The position numbers and the translations under genes are program-made. From positions 124,001 through 188,000 of the forward strand of contig CANJKZ010000975.1 in NCBI GenBank assembly GCA_947471745.1: a stretch of 64,000 nucleotides of DNA. The letters run 5' to 3'. The notes beneath the pieces were generated by a model. The model was not told where the DNA came from, did not search any database, and saw only the letters and a program-made list of their open reading frames with translations. The DNA comes from Closterium sp. Naga37s-1 (lineage: Eukaryota; Streptophyta; Zygnematophyceae; Desmidiales; Closteriaceae). Positions 43,715 to 54,429 of this stretch are shown here, piece by piece (within the stretch, counting starts at the first letter, position 1; each line of letters begins with the position of its first letter).

Positions 43715-44363
43715 GTCTGAGTAAGTCACTGCCGCAACAGCAGCCCCCAATTGCCGTTTCGGCTAGCAAGCCACAAGCTGCGCAGAGCGCTGCTGCTGGC
43801 CAGATGACTACCGCAAGGCGATGTTGCCCACTGACCCCAACACGCCCCCTTCCCCGACCATGGCCACGAGAACGCACCCTTGCCTGTATAGTAGTCACGG
43901 GCTGCATGCTCTGCACACTTTGGGTGTGCAAAACCCATTCCTTCACTCTTACCCATTCCTCCAGCAAAACCCTCGAACGTCCCCTCATAAATGGGTTCAG
44001 GACACTGGACTCCGCAACCTGCCCCACTACCACCGGTAAGCCATGTTGCGTTGCGCCCAGCAATTCCTGCTGCGCCCTCACAATAAGCAACCCCTCCTTA
44101 TCCATTGTGGACAGCCCCTGCCCCCGTTCTGCCAAGCCGCCCTGGTGACCCATCACCACCAATTCCGGCTGGTTTGATGCAGGCAACCCCTGCTGCCCAC
44201 CAGCCTCCATCCCACAGCTTTCCCACGCCAGCAGATCCTCTTGACTCTGCGCCCACGGCTACCCCTGCCCTTCCACCGGCCGAACTCGCTGCCCCTGTGC
44301 GCCAGTTTCAGACAAGCGCCTCAGCTCCTGTCGATGTGCCAGGCGCGACCCAAGTGGTGCCAC
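43715..44363 (-). pseudogene. Old Gln/Gly-rich ORF, 5' segment
   Basis: The minus-strand frame from about 44363 to 43715 is open apart from one TAG at about 44265. It encodes a hydrophilic Gln-containing protein (LAHRQELRRLSETGAQGQ, MEAGGQQGLPASNQPELVVM) and a Cys-rich end GGCCCGSDLLRPW. It is cut on the right by the LTR of the copia element at 44364. It joins in frame to 40217 on the far side of the chimeric insertion. Confidence 0.45.
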
Positions 44364-44503
44364 TGTCAAGAAGCTAACTCAGTAATGAATTGACTAGAAA
44401 TGAAACATGCACAAGGATATATGCTGTGAACCCTAACCTAACCCTAGGTCAACAATGTACACCTAGACTAACAAATATAAGCTATAACAAATATAGCTTA
44501 ACA
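44364..44503 (-). repeat. 3' LTR of internally deleted copia copy
   Basis: TGTTAAGCTATATTTG...GCTTCTTGACA in element orientation, preceded by ctatgggggtg. No partner LTR is present. Confidence 0.75.
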
Positions 44504-45357
44504 CACCCCCATAGTCTAGGTGATGGTAGTCCTGTAGAAGCAACACATATCTCAGGGTTGTCCAAGGAGTGCAACTCGTAAAGGAACGCTGTGGAGAAGT
44601 CCAAGGAGTGCAACTCGTAGTCGCGCTGGGCTGCAACGTGCAGCAACGCCCGAAGAGTGGTCATCTTCGGGGTGGGAGCGAAGGTCTGGAAGAAGTCTAC
44701 CCCCTCTCGCTGACTAACGCCTCTCGCCACGTAGCGCGCCTGTGCGTCACTGGGCCACAGGTTCAGCTGGTGCGCGGCGTAGTGGACAGCCTGGGGCCAC
44801 AAGAACTGGGGGGCACCGGCATGGCACATGGAGGAACGGGCAACCTCCATGACCAGGCCGATGCGACGCTCAGCTACCCCATTCTGCTGTGACGAGGCTG
44901 GTAGCGTGTAGGACTGGGTGATCCCCTGAGCCCCACAGAACGCCGACAGGCAAGTGGAGTCAAACTCACCACCACGGTCCGAGTGTAGACGGAGTCCACA
45001 AAGGCCCTCGGCGCCACCCCTCGCTAGTAGCGACGGCTTTAGGACGTCAGGCATATCGGCCTTCCGTCGCAAGGGAAACACCGTGGTGTAGCGGGAGAAG
45101 TCGTCCACCACAATCAGGAAAAAGAGCTCCTAACGTGGGCCAAGGACTGGGGACGGGCCTTTGACGTCCAAGTGCAGGGTCTGTAGGGGAGCCGTGGTAT
45201 GGGGAAACGAGGAGGAGTAAGGGGAAGCGCGCTGCCGCCCCTCGACGCAAGGGGTGCACGGTGGAGAAGGCGAGCGAGGAAGCGGGGGGAGTGACTCTGG
45301 GAGACCTGAGACCAGACGATGACGTACCATGTTACTGAGACGCAGAAAGGACGGATT
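44364..45357 (-). mobile_element. Copia fragment with 3' LTR and internal deletion
   Basis: The minus-strand 3' LTR (44364-44503, 140 bp) is next to the purine tract, a fragment of RT and most of the integrase core. The frame 44482-45111 reads VDDFSRYTTVFPLR, LHSDRGGEF, SQQNGVAERRIG, then passes from NLWPSDA straight to ARYVARGVSQREGVDFF, which normally lies some 400 residues downstream in RT. The left part of RT is also missing beyond STAFL. Similarity ends at about 45357. Confidence 0.8.
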
Positions 45358-45942
45358 ATCGTCAGGATGTTTTGATTGTGATGCGGCGACTATGGGAATT
45401 GGTAGGATGAGTCTATATGGGGTATAGACTTTTAGGGGTTGGGAAATTTCGTCATTCTACTGTAGTTGCTGCCAAGTGGTTGGGAGAAGCCAAACCAGGT
45501 TGGCAAGTGTGGCCAATTTGGGTGAGGTGGATGGCATGGGTTGGAAAAAGGACAAAAGTCAAAGGGGGGTTCCTATAGGGAGGAGATTTGGTATGATTAT
45601 GGGGGTTGGAGATGGAGGCACTCCTACTTCGACGCCTTCTTCACCTCCCCACCGTCACGACACACGTTACCAGGCTGCTTGTTGGCGTGCGCGCGAGGAG
45701 CAGGAGAGGTTGGCGCAGGAGAGGAAGGAGCTGCAGCAGCTGGACCAGTAGGAGCAGCAGCAGCAGCCGCCCCTTTTGCAGCTGTTGTTCCCACCAGTTT
45801 GTGGCCTTCGGGCCCTTGATCTTCCCTTGTCTCCTCTTCTCCTCAGTCAGAGTCGCCTCCTCCTGTTGTCCCGCACGACCGGATCACTCGTTGTCCTCCG
45901 CGTGCTCGTCCCTCGTCTCCTTTTGCCGACCTCCGCACTATC

Positions 45943-47912
45943 TTGATTCTTTCTATTCCTCGTCGTGCTCCACATGTGTCTGTTCTTCCACCACCTCCTG
46001 AGTCGTCTCTCATTGTCTCCTCTCACCCTATCACTGACTACTATCGTGCTGCTCGCCCTGTTGTCACACGTGTTCTCACCTCTCTTGTCACGGACCCTCG
46101 TGTCTCTCCGTCGTCTGTCTCGGCTCTTACTGCTGTTGTCACTGACTTTGCCGCCACCCGCCGCCTTGACTACGCCACCCGCGTGGTGGCTGCTCCTCCT
46201 ACCCGTCCTCTGTCCGCCGTGGGTGAGTTTGCCCTTGGCTGTGACGTCCTAGAGGACAGGCACTTTGAGCTGGAGTTCTTGGCAGCCGCTTCCCCCTCTC
46301 TCTGTGCCATGCTGCTATTCCCTGAGGGAGACTCGACGCCCTTGACATACCGACTCCTCGCACGTACCGTGAGACAGTGTCAGAGCAGTGAGCCTCTCAG
46401 TGGAAAGAGGCCATGGACTCAGAGATGGCGTCTTGGAGATCCACAGGCACTTACGTCGACCCAGTTCCACCTCCCAGGGCGAACGTAGTCGACGGCATGT
46501 GGATCTTCAAGGTGAAGCGGCCGCTTGGATCACCGCCTGTCTTCAAGGCGCGCTACGTGGCTACGAGCTTCAGTAAGCGTGAGGGAGTTGGCTTCTTTCA
46601 GACCTTCGCCCCGACCCGAAGATGACTACTCTTCGGGTGTTACTTCACGTAACAGCACAGCGAGAGTACGAGCTGCACTCCCTCGACTTCTCCACTGCCT
46701 TTCTCCAGGGCCGCCTTCACGAGGAGATCTGGCTGCGGCGTCCTCCTGGCTTCACTGGCACTTTCCCTCCTGGGACCCAGTGGAGCCTGAGACGACCAGT
46801 CTACGGTCTCCGCCAGGCGCCCCGTCAGTGGCACGACACGCTACACACCACTCTGGCTAACCTCGGTTTCCGCCCTTCGTCCGCCGACCCGTCGCTGTTT
46901 GTTCGCAGAGGCTTCACTCCTTCCTTTGTCTTTTTGTATGTCGACGACTTGGTCTTCGCTACAGCAGACAGGGTTGGTCTGGCTGAGGTGAAGTCCGAAC
47001 TGCAGAAGAGAGACACGTGCACTGACCTGGGTGAACTGCGCCGCTACCTTGGCTTGCAGATCATTAGGGACAGAGCCGTTCGCACCATTACACTCTCACA
47101 GTCACACATGATGCAGTAGGTCCTTCAGCGGTTCGGGCTTCAGTTCTCCACCACACAGCCCACTCCTCTTGCTGTCGACCACAGACTCACCGGCCATTTT
47201 CCTGACGAGCCGTTTGAGTCTAGTGGTCCCTACGTAGAGCTTGTGGGCTGCCTCATGTACCTGATGACTTGAACTTGTCCAGACCTCGCCTTTCCCCTCA
47301 GCGTTCTCTCTCTCTTTGTTGCGACTCGGAGACACCGTCCTGTGTACTGGACGGCTGCTATGAGGGTGGCGAATTACCTGGCGACTACATCAGGTGTGGG
47401 GCTTGTGCTTGGAGGGACACACCCAGTCATAGTGACCGGTCACTGCGACTCTTCGTATGCCGATGACGTGGAGACCCAACGGTCTACTTAGGGGTACTGC
47501 TTCAGTTTGGGTGCTAGAGCTGTGTCGTGGAGGTCTACTCGGTCGTCGTATGTGGCACAGTCCAGCGCAGAGGCAGAGACCTACGCTGGTGCCATGGCTG
47601 CGTAGGAGCTTCGTTGGTTAACTTTCTTGCTCACTGACCTTGGTGGGCGGCCTTGCTCTGCACCGACCTTGTTCGCTGACAACAAGGCATGATCCTCCTT
47701 CGTCGAGAGCCTCGACTGAAGGCAGAGTGAAGCACATCGACGTGAGGTACTTTATCCTGCGAGAGTTGCAGCGACGTGGCCAGGTTCGCTTGGACTTGGT
47801 GGCCTCAGCGACCAACACAGTAGACATTTTCACCAAGGCCCTAGCGCGTAGTGACCATCACTGGTTCTGTCTGCAGTTAGGCCTTGTTGACGCTGGTGCT
47901 CTGTTGTTGTAG
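45943..47912 (+). pseudogene. copia RT-RNase H remnant
   Basis: The spacer (FALGCDVLEDRHFELEFL) and the RT N-terminus (STGTYVDPVPPPRANVVDGM) are in different frames. The best block is 46622-47119, with MTTLRVLLHVTAQREYELH, LHEEIWLRRPPGFTG and YVDDLVFAT. CAG-to-TAG at 47117-47119 (MMQ then stop) ends it. RNase H survives in pieces (GGTHPVIVTGH, VKHIDVRYFILRELQRRGQ, TVDIFTKAL) with several stops. Inactive. Confidence 0.8.
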
Positions 47913-48105
47913 CATTGTTGCTTGTCGTTGTTTCTATATATACTTGTGAACTCTTGAACTGGCCTTGTGGCCTCCTGTTTGTGCTCGGACTATGTGGTGA
48001 TGTTGTTATCCACCCTGGGCTTTGTTTTGTTGCTTTTCTTGACTGATCTTGTGACTGTTGTTTCCCTTGCTTGTTTTGATGCCCCTCACTTAGCCTACGG
48101 GGGTG

Positions 48106-48234
48106 TGTCAAATGTCATAAGATCTTACTAGGCTACAGTGAGTAGCATTATAGGGAGTACAACACATTTCTAGGGTTGCTATTTGTACTGCTCCCATCCC
48201 TAATGCACTCATTCCGCTGTTCAATCTTTGAGAG
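48106..48234 (+). repeat. LTR of degenerate copia copy
   Basis: TGTCAAATGTCATAAG... follows the purine tract. It is the same subfamily as the LTR at 49357 (shared ggctacagtgagtagca and gggttgctatttgta). The right end is approximate; a primer-site-like tggtaccag follows at 48237. Confidence 0.65.
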
Positions 48235-48235
48235 A

Positions 48236-48893
48236 GTGGTACCAGGGGGGGAACAGTAGTGAAGAACAAGGGTACTGAGGGAACCAAGGTACCTCGGTGA
48301 GGGAAGCGAGTGAAGAAATAGACAGACTTGTTAAAGCTGACGTCCTACGTGCGAGAGAACCGGTGAGACGAAGGGTGGTACAACAGCCAGGGAGCATCGT
48401 CGAGGGGGAAACCGAGGACACAGAGGAGAGTGCTGGCAGAGAGCTTGTCCACACCAGCGGCGCGGACGTAAGCAATGCAGCCCGAGACGTGAAACGCAGC
48501 TGCAACACCAGGGGACCTAGTCCAAAGGAGGATCGGCGTAACCTGTGGGCGTGAGTCACGGGGCCACATGTTAGGTTGGTGCGTGGCGCGGACAGCAAAA
48601 GGCCACAGAAAATGGGAGCCACTTGCATGGCACATGGAGGTACTGGCGATCTCCATGACCAGGCCAATTCGTCCCTCAGGTACCCCATTCTGCTGTGGCG
48701 AGTCCGGGTGCGTGAAGGTCTGGTGGATGCCCTCCGCACGACAGAACTGCCCAAGCCAACCTGATGCAAACTCGCCACCACGGTCAGAGCGCAGACGAAG
48801 CACTGGACAGTCGTGCTGGGCGCGGACGGCTACGGACCACGTGATAAGAGCATCAGGCATGTCGGCGTTCCGCTGTAGGGAAAACACCGTGGA
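48236..48893 (-). pseudogene. copia integrase fragment
   Basis: The minus-strand frames carry LRLRSDRGGEFASGWLGQF, SPQQNGVPEGRIG (the catalytic Glu of the usual NGVAERRIG is retained as E in a changed context) and the C-terminal block VRAAGVDKLSA. It lacks both ends and is embedded between LTR pieces. Confidence 0.7.
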
Positions 48894-49216
48894 ATGTTGT
48901 CGCGCCTTTCGTCACACCTCCTGTTGAATTGTATATTTGCATATACTGTATAACTGCCTACAGCTTGCTAGTGTATTAGTTATACATTAGATCCTATTGC
49001 TGGTGGTGTACCCTTGTGTCTTGCCTAGCCTCTAGCCTCCCCCCCTGCTTCCCCTCACTTCCCCGCCTGTTTCCCCTTGTTCCTCCCCCCTGATTCCCCT
49101 CACGGTTTACCCTCATTCCCCCCCTACTTCAACTCATTTCCTCCCATGCTTCCCATCATCACATCCTCTTGAAACTGCTGTTTTTGAAACTGCTGCTTGC
49201 AAATGTATACGTTCTT
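48894..49216. other. Interval without gene
   Basis: AT-rich and pyrimidine-rich sequence; its right end (49150-49237) has homology to 50375-50440, including a short stretch of inverted LTR end. Confidence 0.4.
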
Positions 49217-49237
49217 CTCAAAGTTAGCGAACAACGG

Positions 49238-49484
49238 AATTTGTGTGGTGTCCTTGAGATCCACCCTGAGCTTCCTTTGCTTCTTGCAGTGACTGGTCTT
49301 GTGACCGTTTGTTCACCCTGCTTGCTTTGATGCCCCTCACTTAGCCTATGGGGGTGTGTCAAATGTTATTATAGGTTCTTAGGCTACAGTGAGTAGCACT
49401 ATAGGGAGTACAACACTTTTAGGGTTGCTATTTGTATCCCTTGTTTCCCTAGTTCACACATTCCGTTGTTCGCTAACTTTGAGA
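49238..49484 (+). repeat. Copia 3' UTR plus LTR followed by a primer site
   Basis: A family 3' region (49238-49356, ending in the purine tract) leads into an LTR (49357-49484). That LTR is immediately followed by a primer site TGGTATCATGAG (49485) as if it were also a 5' LTR. This is the arrangement of two elements sharing one LTR. Confidence 0.65.
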
Positions 49485-50199
49485 TGGTATCATGAGTAGG
49501 TGTCGATCCTCTCGCCTAGCCTAGCATAGCTCACCCTTGCGCTCTCCGCGCCCTCCGCGCCATCTCCGCGCCTTAGCGCCCTCCTCCTCCGCGCGTTAGC
49601 GCCCTCAGCGCCCCTAGCCTGCGCCCCTAGCCCGTCGCCCAGGCGCCCGCCCTAGCCCGACGCCCAGGCGCCCGCCCTAGCCCGTCGCCAAGGCGCCCGC
49701 CCTAGCCCGACGCCCAGGCGCCCGCCCTAGCCCGACGCCCAGGCGCCCGCCCTAGCCCGTCGCCCAGGCGCCCGCCCTAGCCCGTCGCCCAGGCGCTCGC
49801 CCTAGCCCGTCGCCCAGGCCCGCGCCCTAGCCCGTCGCCCAGGCGCCCGCCCTAGCCTGTCGCCCAGGCGCCCGCCTTAGCCCGTCGCCCCAGCCCGCGC
49901 CCTGGCGCGTCGCCCCAGCCCGCGCCCTGGCCCGTCGCCCCAGCCCCGCAGGCAGCGCGCCGCGCGGGTAGCGCGCCCCGCGGGTAGCGCGCCCCGCAGG
50001 CAGCACACCCTGAGCTGCTTTGTTTGTACGCTTTATATATACCTCTGTGAACTCTTGAACTGGCCTTGTGGCTCTTTTGCTTGTGCTCGGAGTGTGTGGT
50101 GACGTTGTGATCCACCCTGAGCTTTGTTTCTTTGTGACTGGTCTTGTGACCCTACACTTTTGGTTTTGCTTGACACCCCTCACTTAGACTATGGGGGTG
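49485..50199 (+). mobile_element. Minimal copia interior (primer site, leader, 3' UTR)
   Basis: From the primer site the sequence is a GC-rich leader made of cgtcgcccaggcgcccgccctagcc units (about 49610-49950). It then passes straight into the family's 3' untranslated region (50010-50199), with no gag or pol left. Together with the flanking LTRs it forms a solo mini-element of about 960 bp. Confidence 0.6.
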
Positions 50200-50311
50200 T
50201 GTCAAATGTTGTAGTCTTAGTGATGTGTGTTATAGGGGGTACAACTATTAGGGTTAGGTTTATGTACCCCAACCAACCTTAGTCAAACCAACAATTTCAT
50301 TCTTGAAAGTA
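50200..50311 (+). repeat. 3' LTR of mini-element
   Basis: TGTCAAATGTTGTAGTC... after the purine tract tatgggggtg. It differs considerably from the 49357 LTR, so the two were not made in one insertion unless the element is old or recombinant. The right boundary is approximate. Confidence 0.5.
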
Positions 50312-50409
50312 CGGTACCATATGAGGGTTTGGGATTGTAATTGGGTAACCATATTGTTTTTACGGTAATGCCTTAGGTTTTGAACCTGCTGGCTGCAAAT
50401 GTATAGGCT

Positions 50410-50539
50410 TCTCAAGAGTGGTTAGCAACGGAATGCCTTGGAATAGAATCGAATGGGGTACAAATAAGCAACCCTAGAAGCTGTACCCCCTAGAGTGCAA
50501 CTCACTACAGCCTATCATATCAATGTTCAACATTTGACA
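50410..50539 (-). repeat. Solo LTR
   Basis: TGTCAAATGTTGAAC...CACTCTTGAGA in element orientation, with the family's gggtacagcttctagggttg core. No purine tract lies on one side or primer site on the other, so it is a solo LTR. It marks the edge of the repeat-dense part of the window. Confidence 0.6.
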
Positions 50540-50871
50540 AGGCTCTCTTTCACAGAAACAAACGGCAAGACAAAATTCTTAGAGCGAAGTGTTTGCAGTA
50601 CTATTAATATTGCAAACCAGCCATTCTCTAACAATCTACGGTAGTAGATCCAACAAGGTGAAAGGATTCCATTGTACTCTAAACCAGCACAAGCACCACA
50701 ATCAGAGAAAGAACCAAAGCCATAATTTTTCCATACGGGGAAAACCTGGTTAAATTAACTGACAACGTATTGCTGCAACAGCAGATCAGTGTTGAACAGC
50801 GACGGTCGCAACGCATTTGGTATGCAGCAGCAGCAACATGGCATGCGAGTGCACGTCCATGTGGTACTCAC
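50540..50871. other. Interval without gene
   Basis: AT-rich sequence downstream of the minus-strand gene; probably its 3' untranslated and terminator region. No repeats seen. Confidence 0.4.
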
Positions 50872-51940
50872 GCATCATCTACGCCACCTCTGACTTCCTG
50901 TCGTCGCATCATTGCTGGAAAGAGCTGGTTTAGAAAGCAGCAAGCGACTCAAATGCATGGTTGTAGCGTCCACAACCCACAGCGTACCTTTGCCATATGG
51001 TGACACGGGGTCGGAGCTGGTAAGCGAGCCCATGTTGGCGGGGAACGCCACGTCAGTCACAAACATGGCGGTCATATCAGAGTCGGTCGTCTTGATGGCA
51101 CCTTTAACACGGCTGGTTCTCAGGATAACAGCGACTAGCACATCCGCGGCTGCTTTCGGCCCTCCATCATCACTCCCCGCAATGAGTCCATTCTGCTTGT
51201 AAGTAGTGGGGTCAACGGCACCACGGTCGGTCCCAGTGAAGACGTGATCCAAGCCCCCGATGCTGGCATACATGAGCGCGCCAGTGACGTTCGCGTAGAG
51301 ATACATTGGCTGGTTCACCTCCGTGTCTAAGCTGAACCGCCCATTTTTGTACTGCCAAGTTGGAAGGGAACCGGATTCATAAATAGACAATGGGACGATC
51401 ATGCGCATTGCAATGACGAAGAAAGAATGGAGTGCGACATCCAATGCAAGGGAATGGTGCAGACGCAAGGGAGTAAATACTGTGCATGTGCTTTCCACGA
51501 GTGGCGGGAACACTCACGCTGCCACTTTCCATGTCTATAGTTGAGATGGTGCCGCGGATCGCCATGAACTTGGCGAGGCGCGACATGGCGTTCTTCCCGT
51601 TGGCGGACATGCCGTTGAGGGCCGACACGGACCCCGACGAGGCCACCACCGTGGTGAGCGCCTCCAGAACCGGGTCCGACGAGGTTGTCGCAGCCGGGTT
51701 CTTGGCCTTGTAACCCGTGAGTGCGCTAGTCCAGCCTTCGTTAATGGGAAAAAGAAGCGAGCTTCCGTAAATGTCATCCACCTTGTCGTATCCAGCAGCG
51801 AACTCCACCACTCCCGCGGTCATGTCGGCGGGCTTGCCGTCCGTGTTGGACGTGTCGCGGATCTGACTCAGCACGTAGGAGAGAGGAACTGCATCGGCGA
51901 TGCGCGGGAGAGTGGCCACCCATAATGCAGAGCAGAGCAC
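50872..51940 (-). CDS. Secreted protein, possibly fasciclin-like (two-exon model)
   Basis: Proposed exons are 51940-51518 and 51351-50872 on the minus strand, stop TGA at 50872-50874. The donor reads ggcagc|gtgagt and the acceptor aacttggcag|tac; both are phase 0 and the intron is 166 bp. The first exon opens with a hydrophobic signal-like segment (VLCSALWVATLPRIADA) whose upstream residues are also apolar. No in-frame ATG follows the upstream stop, so the start is probably in an unseen upstream exon. SSLLFPINEGW, LAKFMAIRGTISTIDMESGS and TLWVVDATTM resemble the conserved blocks of FAS1 domains (FAPTNEAF, FHVVPGTIST, HVIDxVL) in order. A FAS1 protein would act as a cell-surface or wall adhesion protein. 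The fold call is tentative; the secreted nature is better supported. Confidence 0.45.
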
Positions 51941-52845
51941 GGCGAAAGTGAGGACCCGCGCCGATGACGTCGATTGAATATGGGCCGTGGTTGTCGGTGC
52001 GCTGGTTTTAAGATACGGTAACTACTTGGTGATAGTGAGGCGGCAAGTTTTGCAAGGGCTCTGCACTCCCAAGAAATCTGCGCAACGGGTTTTGGTCTGG
52101 AGCAGCTCCGCGGTTGGTGACAAATATCTCTTGCGGTGGCTGTTGGGTTCGCGACAGATCTAAGGAAAAATGGTCGACGAATCCGTGCCGTACATCCGTG
52201 CCTTCTCCGCCATGCACTCCGACGCTGAGAAGATGAGAAGATGGCTCCACCCTGCGATGGGTGGCTTTGCGTAGCTGGAATTGCGTTCACCGAACTCTGG
52301 CTGACAGCCAGCACTGACCGTGTTGACCTCATCGTGCCTCGCCCTTGCCTTCTCCGCCATGCACATCTAAACTTGAGATGAGATTGGTGCCGTAATTCAC
52401 TCGTGCGGGAAATCCAAGTTCGAATCTGTACCGCACATCGCAGTAATATCGAAGGTACCTACCGCAATCACAACCGTTCGAAACACGTGGCGTCCGCTTC
52501 TGAGATGGTAACAAACAGCCGCAGGGCAAATAAATCTTGCGTGTGCATGTGCAAATGGGTTGGATGGGATGAAATTATTGAAATCTGCGAAACGATTTTG
52601 CGTGTGCGAATTGACGACAGGGTTGGCGAACTTCTTCCCTTGCAACCCGCCTGGGCTGTCACGCTAATTGTCGAAGCCCAACCCTAATCTGTGTTAGACA
52701 ATCGTAGACATCTCAATTCAGAGAGTGAGACTCTAGCCACTCGCCGCAATCATCGCGAAAGCGCATTAGCCGCAAACATTACGAAGGTTACAGGGAACTA
52801 GTCAGTGTGGTCGCGAAGGTGAGCGAAGCCACCTCACCACGGAGC
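51941..52845. other. Interval upstream of the minus-strand gene
   Basis: It contains a duplicated ccttctccgccatgcac phrase at about 52200 and 52348 and otherwise unique sequence. It probably holds the promoter and first exon of the 50872-51940 gene, which I could not place. Confidence 0.35.
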
Positions 52846-52849
52846 GCCT

Positions 52850-53110
52850 CAAGTCGTCGCGCCTCCCCTCCCCTGGTCGCTCCCCCCTTGGTCGCGCCTC
52901 CCCTCCCATCGTTGCGCTGCCTCCCCTCGTGAAGCCTCTCCTCCCCTCGTCGCGCTTACCCCCACCCTTCCCCTTCGTAGCGCCTCCCCTCCTTTCGTCG
53001 CGCCTCCCCTCGTTGCGCCTCCCCTCGTCGCGCCTCCCATCCCCTCGTCGCGCCTCCCCCTCCCCTCAACGCGCCAGCACCCCCATCGCGCTACCCTCTT
53101 CGCGCCTCCT
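52850..53110. repeat. cgcctcccctcgtcg-type minisatellite
   Basis: Imperfect units around gcgcctcccctcgtc repeat about 15 times. Non-coding low complexity. Confidence 0.7.
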
Positions 53111-53219
53111 CTCCCATTGCCCTTCTCTCACCTGCCCATCCCTTGCCTTCCCTGCCCCTCCATTCCCTCTTGTTACCTTCCCTACCATCCCTCCATGACT
53201 GGAAGGATCTCTATTTACA

Positions 53220-53960
53220 TTTTCTCACACCCCCCTCACAGCCTGCTTCTCCTCACTTCTCCTCCTGCTTCCACGCATTCCCCCCCCTGATTCCCGTCAA
53301 TCACCCCCTGCTTCCCCTCATTTCTTGCTTCCCCTGATTTTTCCCCGTTCTTCCCCTCTTTCCCCCACTGCTTCCCCTCATCTCCCCCCCTGCTTCCCCT
53401 CAATTTCCCCCCTGCTTCCCCTAATTTTCACCTCTGATTCTCCTAATCCCCCCCCCCCCCCTTGTTTCCCCTCATTTCCCCCTTGCCTCCCCTGATTCCC
53501 TCCCTGCTTCCCCTCAATTCCCCCCCTGCTTCCCCGTATTTCCCCCCCTGCTTCCTCTCATTTCCCCCCTGCTTCCCCTGATTTCCTCTCCCCCCCCCTG
53601 TTTTCCCTCATTTCCCCCCTTTCTTTCCCTGATTTCCCCCCCTGCTTCCCCTCATTTCCCCCGCTGCTTCCCCTAATTCCCCCCCTGCTTTCCCTCATTT
53701 CGCCGCTTCCCCTCATTTCCGCTCCTGCTTTCCCTCACTTCCCCCCCTGCTTCCCCTCACTTCCCCCCCTGCTTCCCCTCATTTCCCCCTCTGCTTCCCC
53801 TCATTTCTTGCTTCCCCTCCCTTCTTTCCCTCATTTCCCTTGCTGCTTCCCCTGATTCTTTCTCTCCTCCCCTCATTTCGCCCCCTGCTTCCCCTCATCC
53901 CCCCTCCAGCTTCCGCTCTTCTTACCCTCAAATTGTCCGCTACTTCCCCTCACTTTCCCA
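53220..53960. repeat. Polypyrimidine minisatellite (cccctgcttcccctcattt)
   Basis: More than 30 imperfect 19-22 bp units of cccctgcttcccctcatttc make an almost pure C/T strand. Frames across it are not coding. Confidence 0.85.
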
Positions 53961-53994
53961 GTCCGAGACTTTACCGCCCGCCATCTCCCAACTC

Positions 53995-54370
53995 GTCCAA
54001 TCTCCTCCTTTCCCTCTCTCCCCTCTTCCCTCGCTCCCCTCTTCCCTCTCTCCCCTCTTCCCTCGCTCCCCTCTTCCCTCTCTCCCCTCTTCCCTCGCTC
54101 CTCTCTTCCCTCTCTCCCCTCTTCCCTCTCTCTCCTCTTCCCTCTCTCCCCTCTTCCCTCGCTCCCCTCTTCCCTCGCTCCCCTCTTCCCTCTCTCCCCT
54201 CTTCCCTCTCTCCCCTCTTCCCTCGCTCCCCTCTTCCCTCTCTCCCCTCCTCCCTCTCTCTCCTCTACCCTCTCTCCCCTCTTCCCTCTCTCCCCTCTTC
54301 CATCTCTCCCCTCTTCCCTCTTTCCCTCCCCCCTTCCCTGTATCTCCTCTTCCCTCTCTCATCCCTTCTT
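53995..54370. repeat. Polypyrimidine minisatellite (ttccctctctcccctc)
   Basis: About 20 copies of a 16-bp unit alternating ttccctctctcccctc and ttccctcgctcccctc. A second, distinct strand-asymmetric array follows the first within 40 bp. Confidence 0.85.
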
Positions 54371-54429
54371 TACCCTCTGCCCCTCTTCCTAACTCCTCCC
54401 ATCCCCCTCCCCCCTCTTCTCGTCCCCCC

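Larger units (their letters stand above)
45640..48235 (+). mobile_element. Degenerate copia 3' half with LTR
   Basis: Spacer, RT and RNase H remnants of a more divergent copia copy are followed by a 3' untranslated region and an LTR starting at 48106. The 5' half is absent. The sequence at 45358-45640 before it is of unknown origin. Confidence 0.75.
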
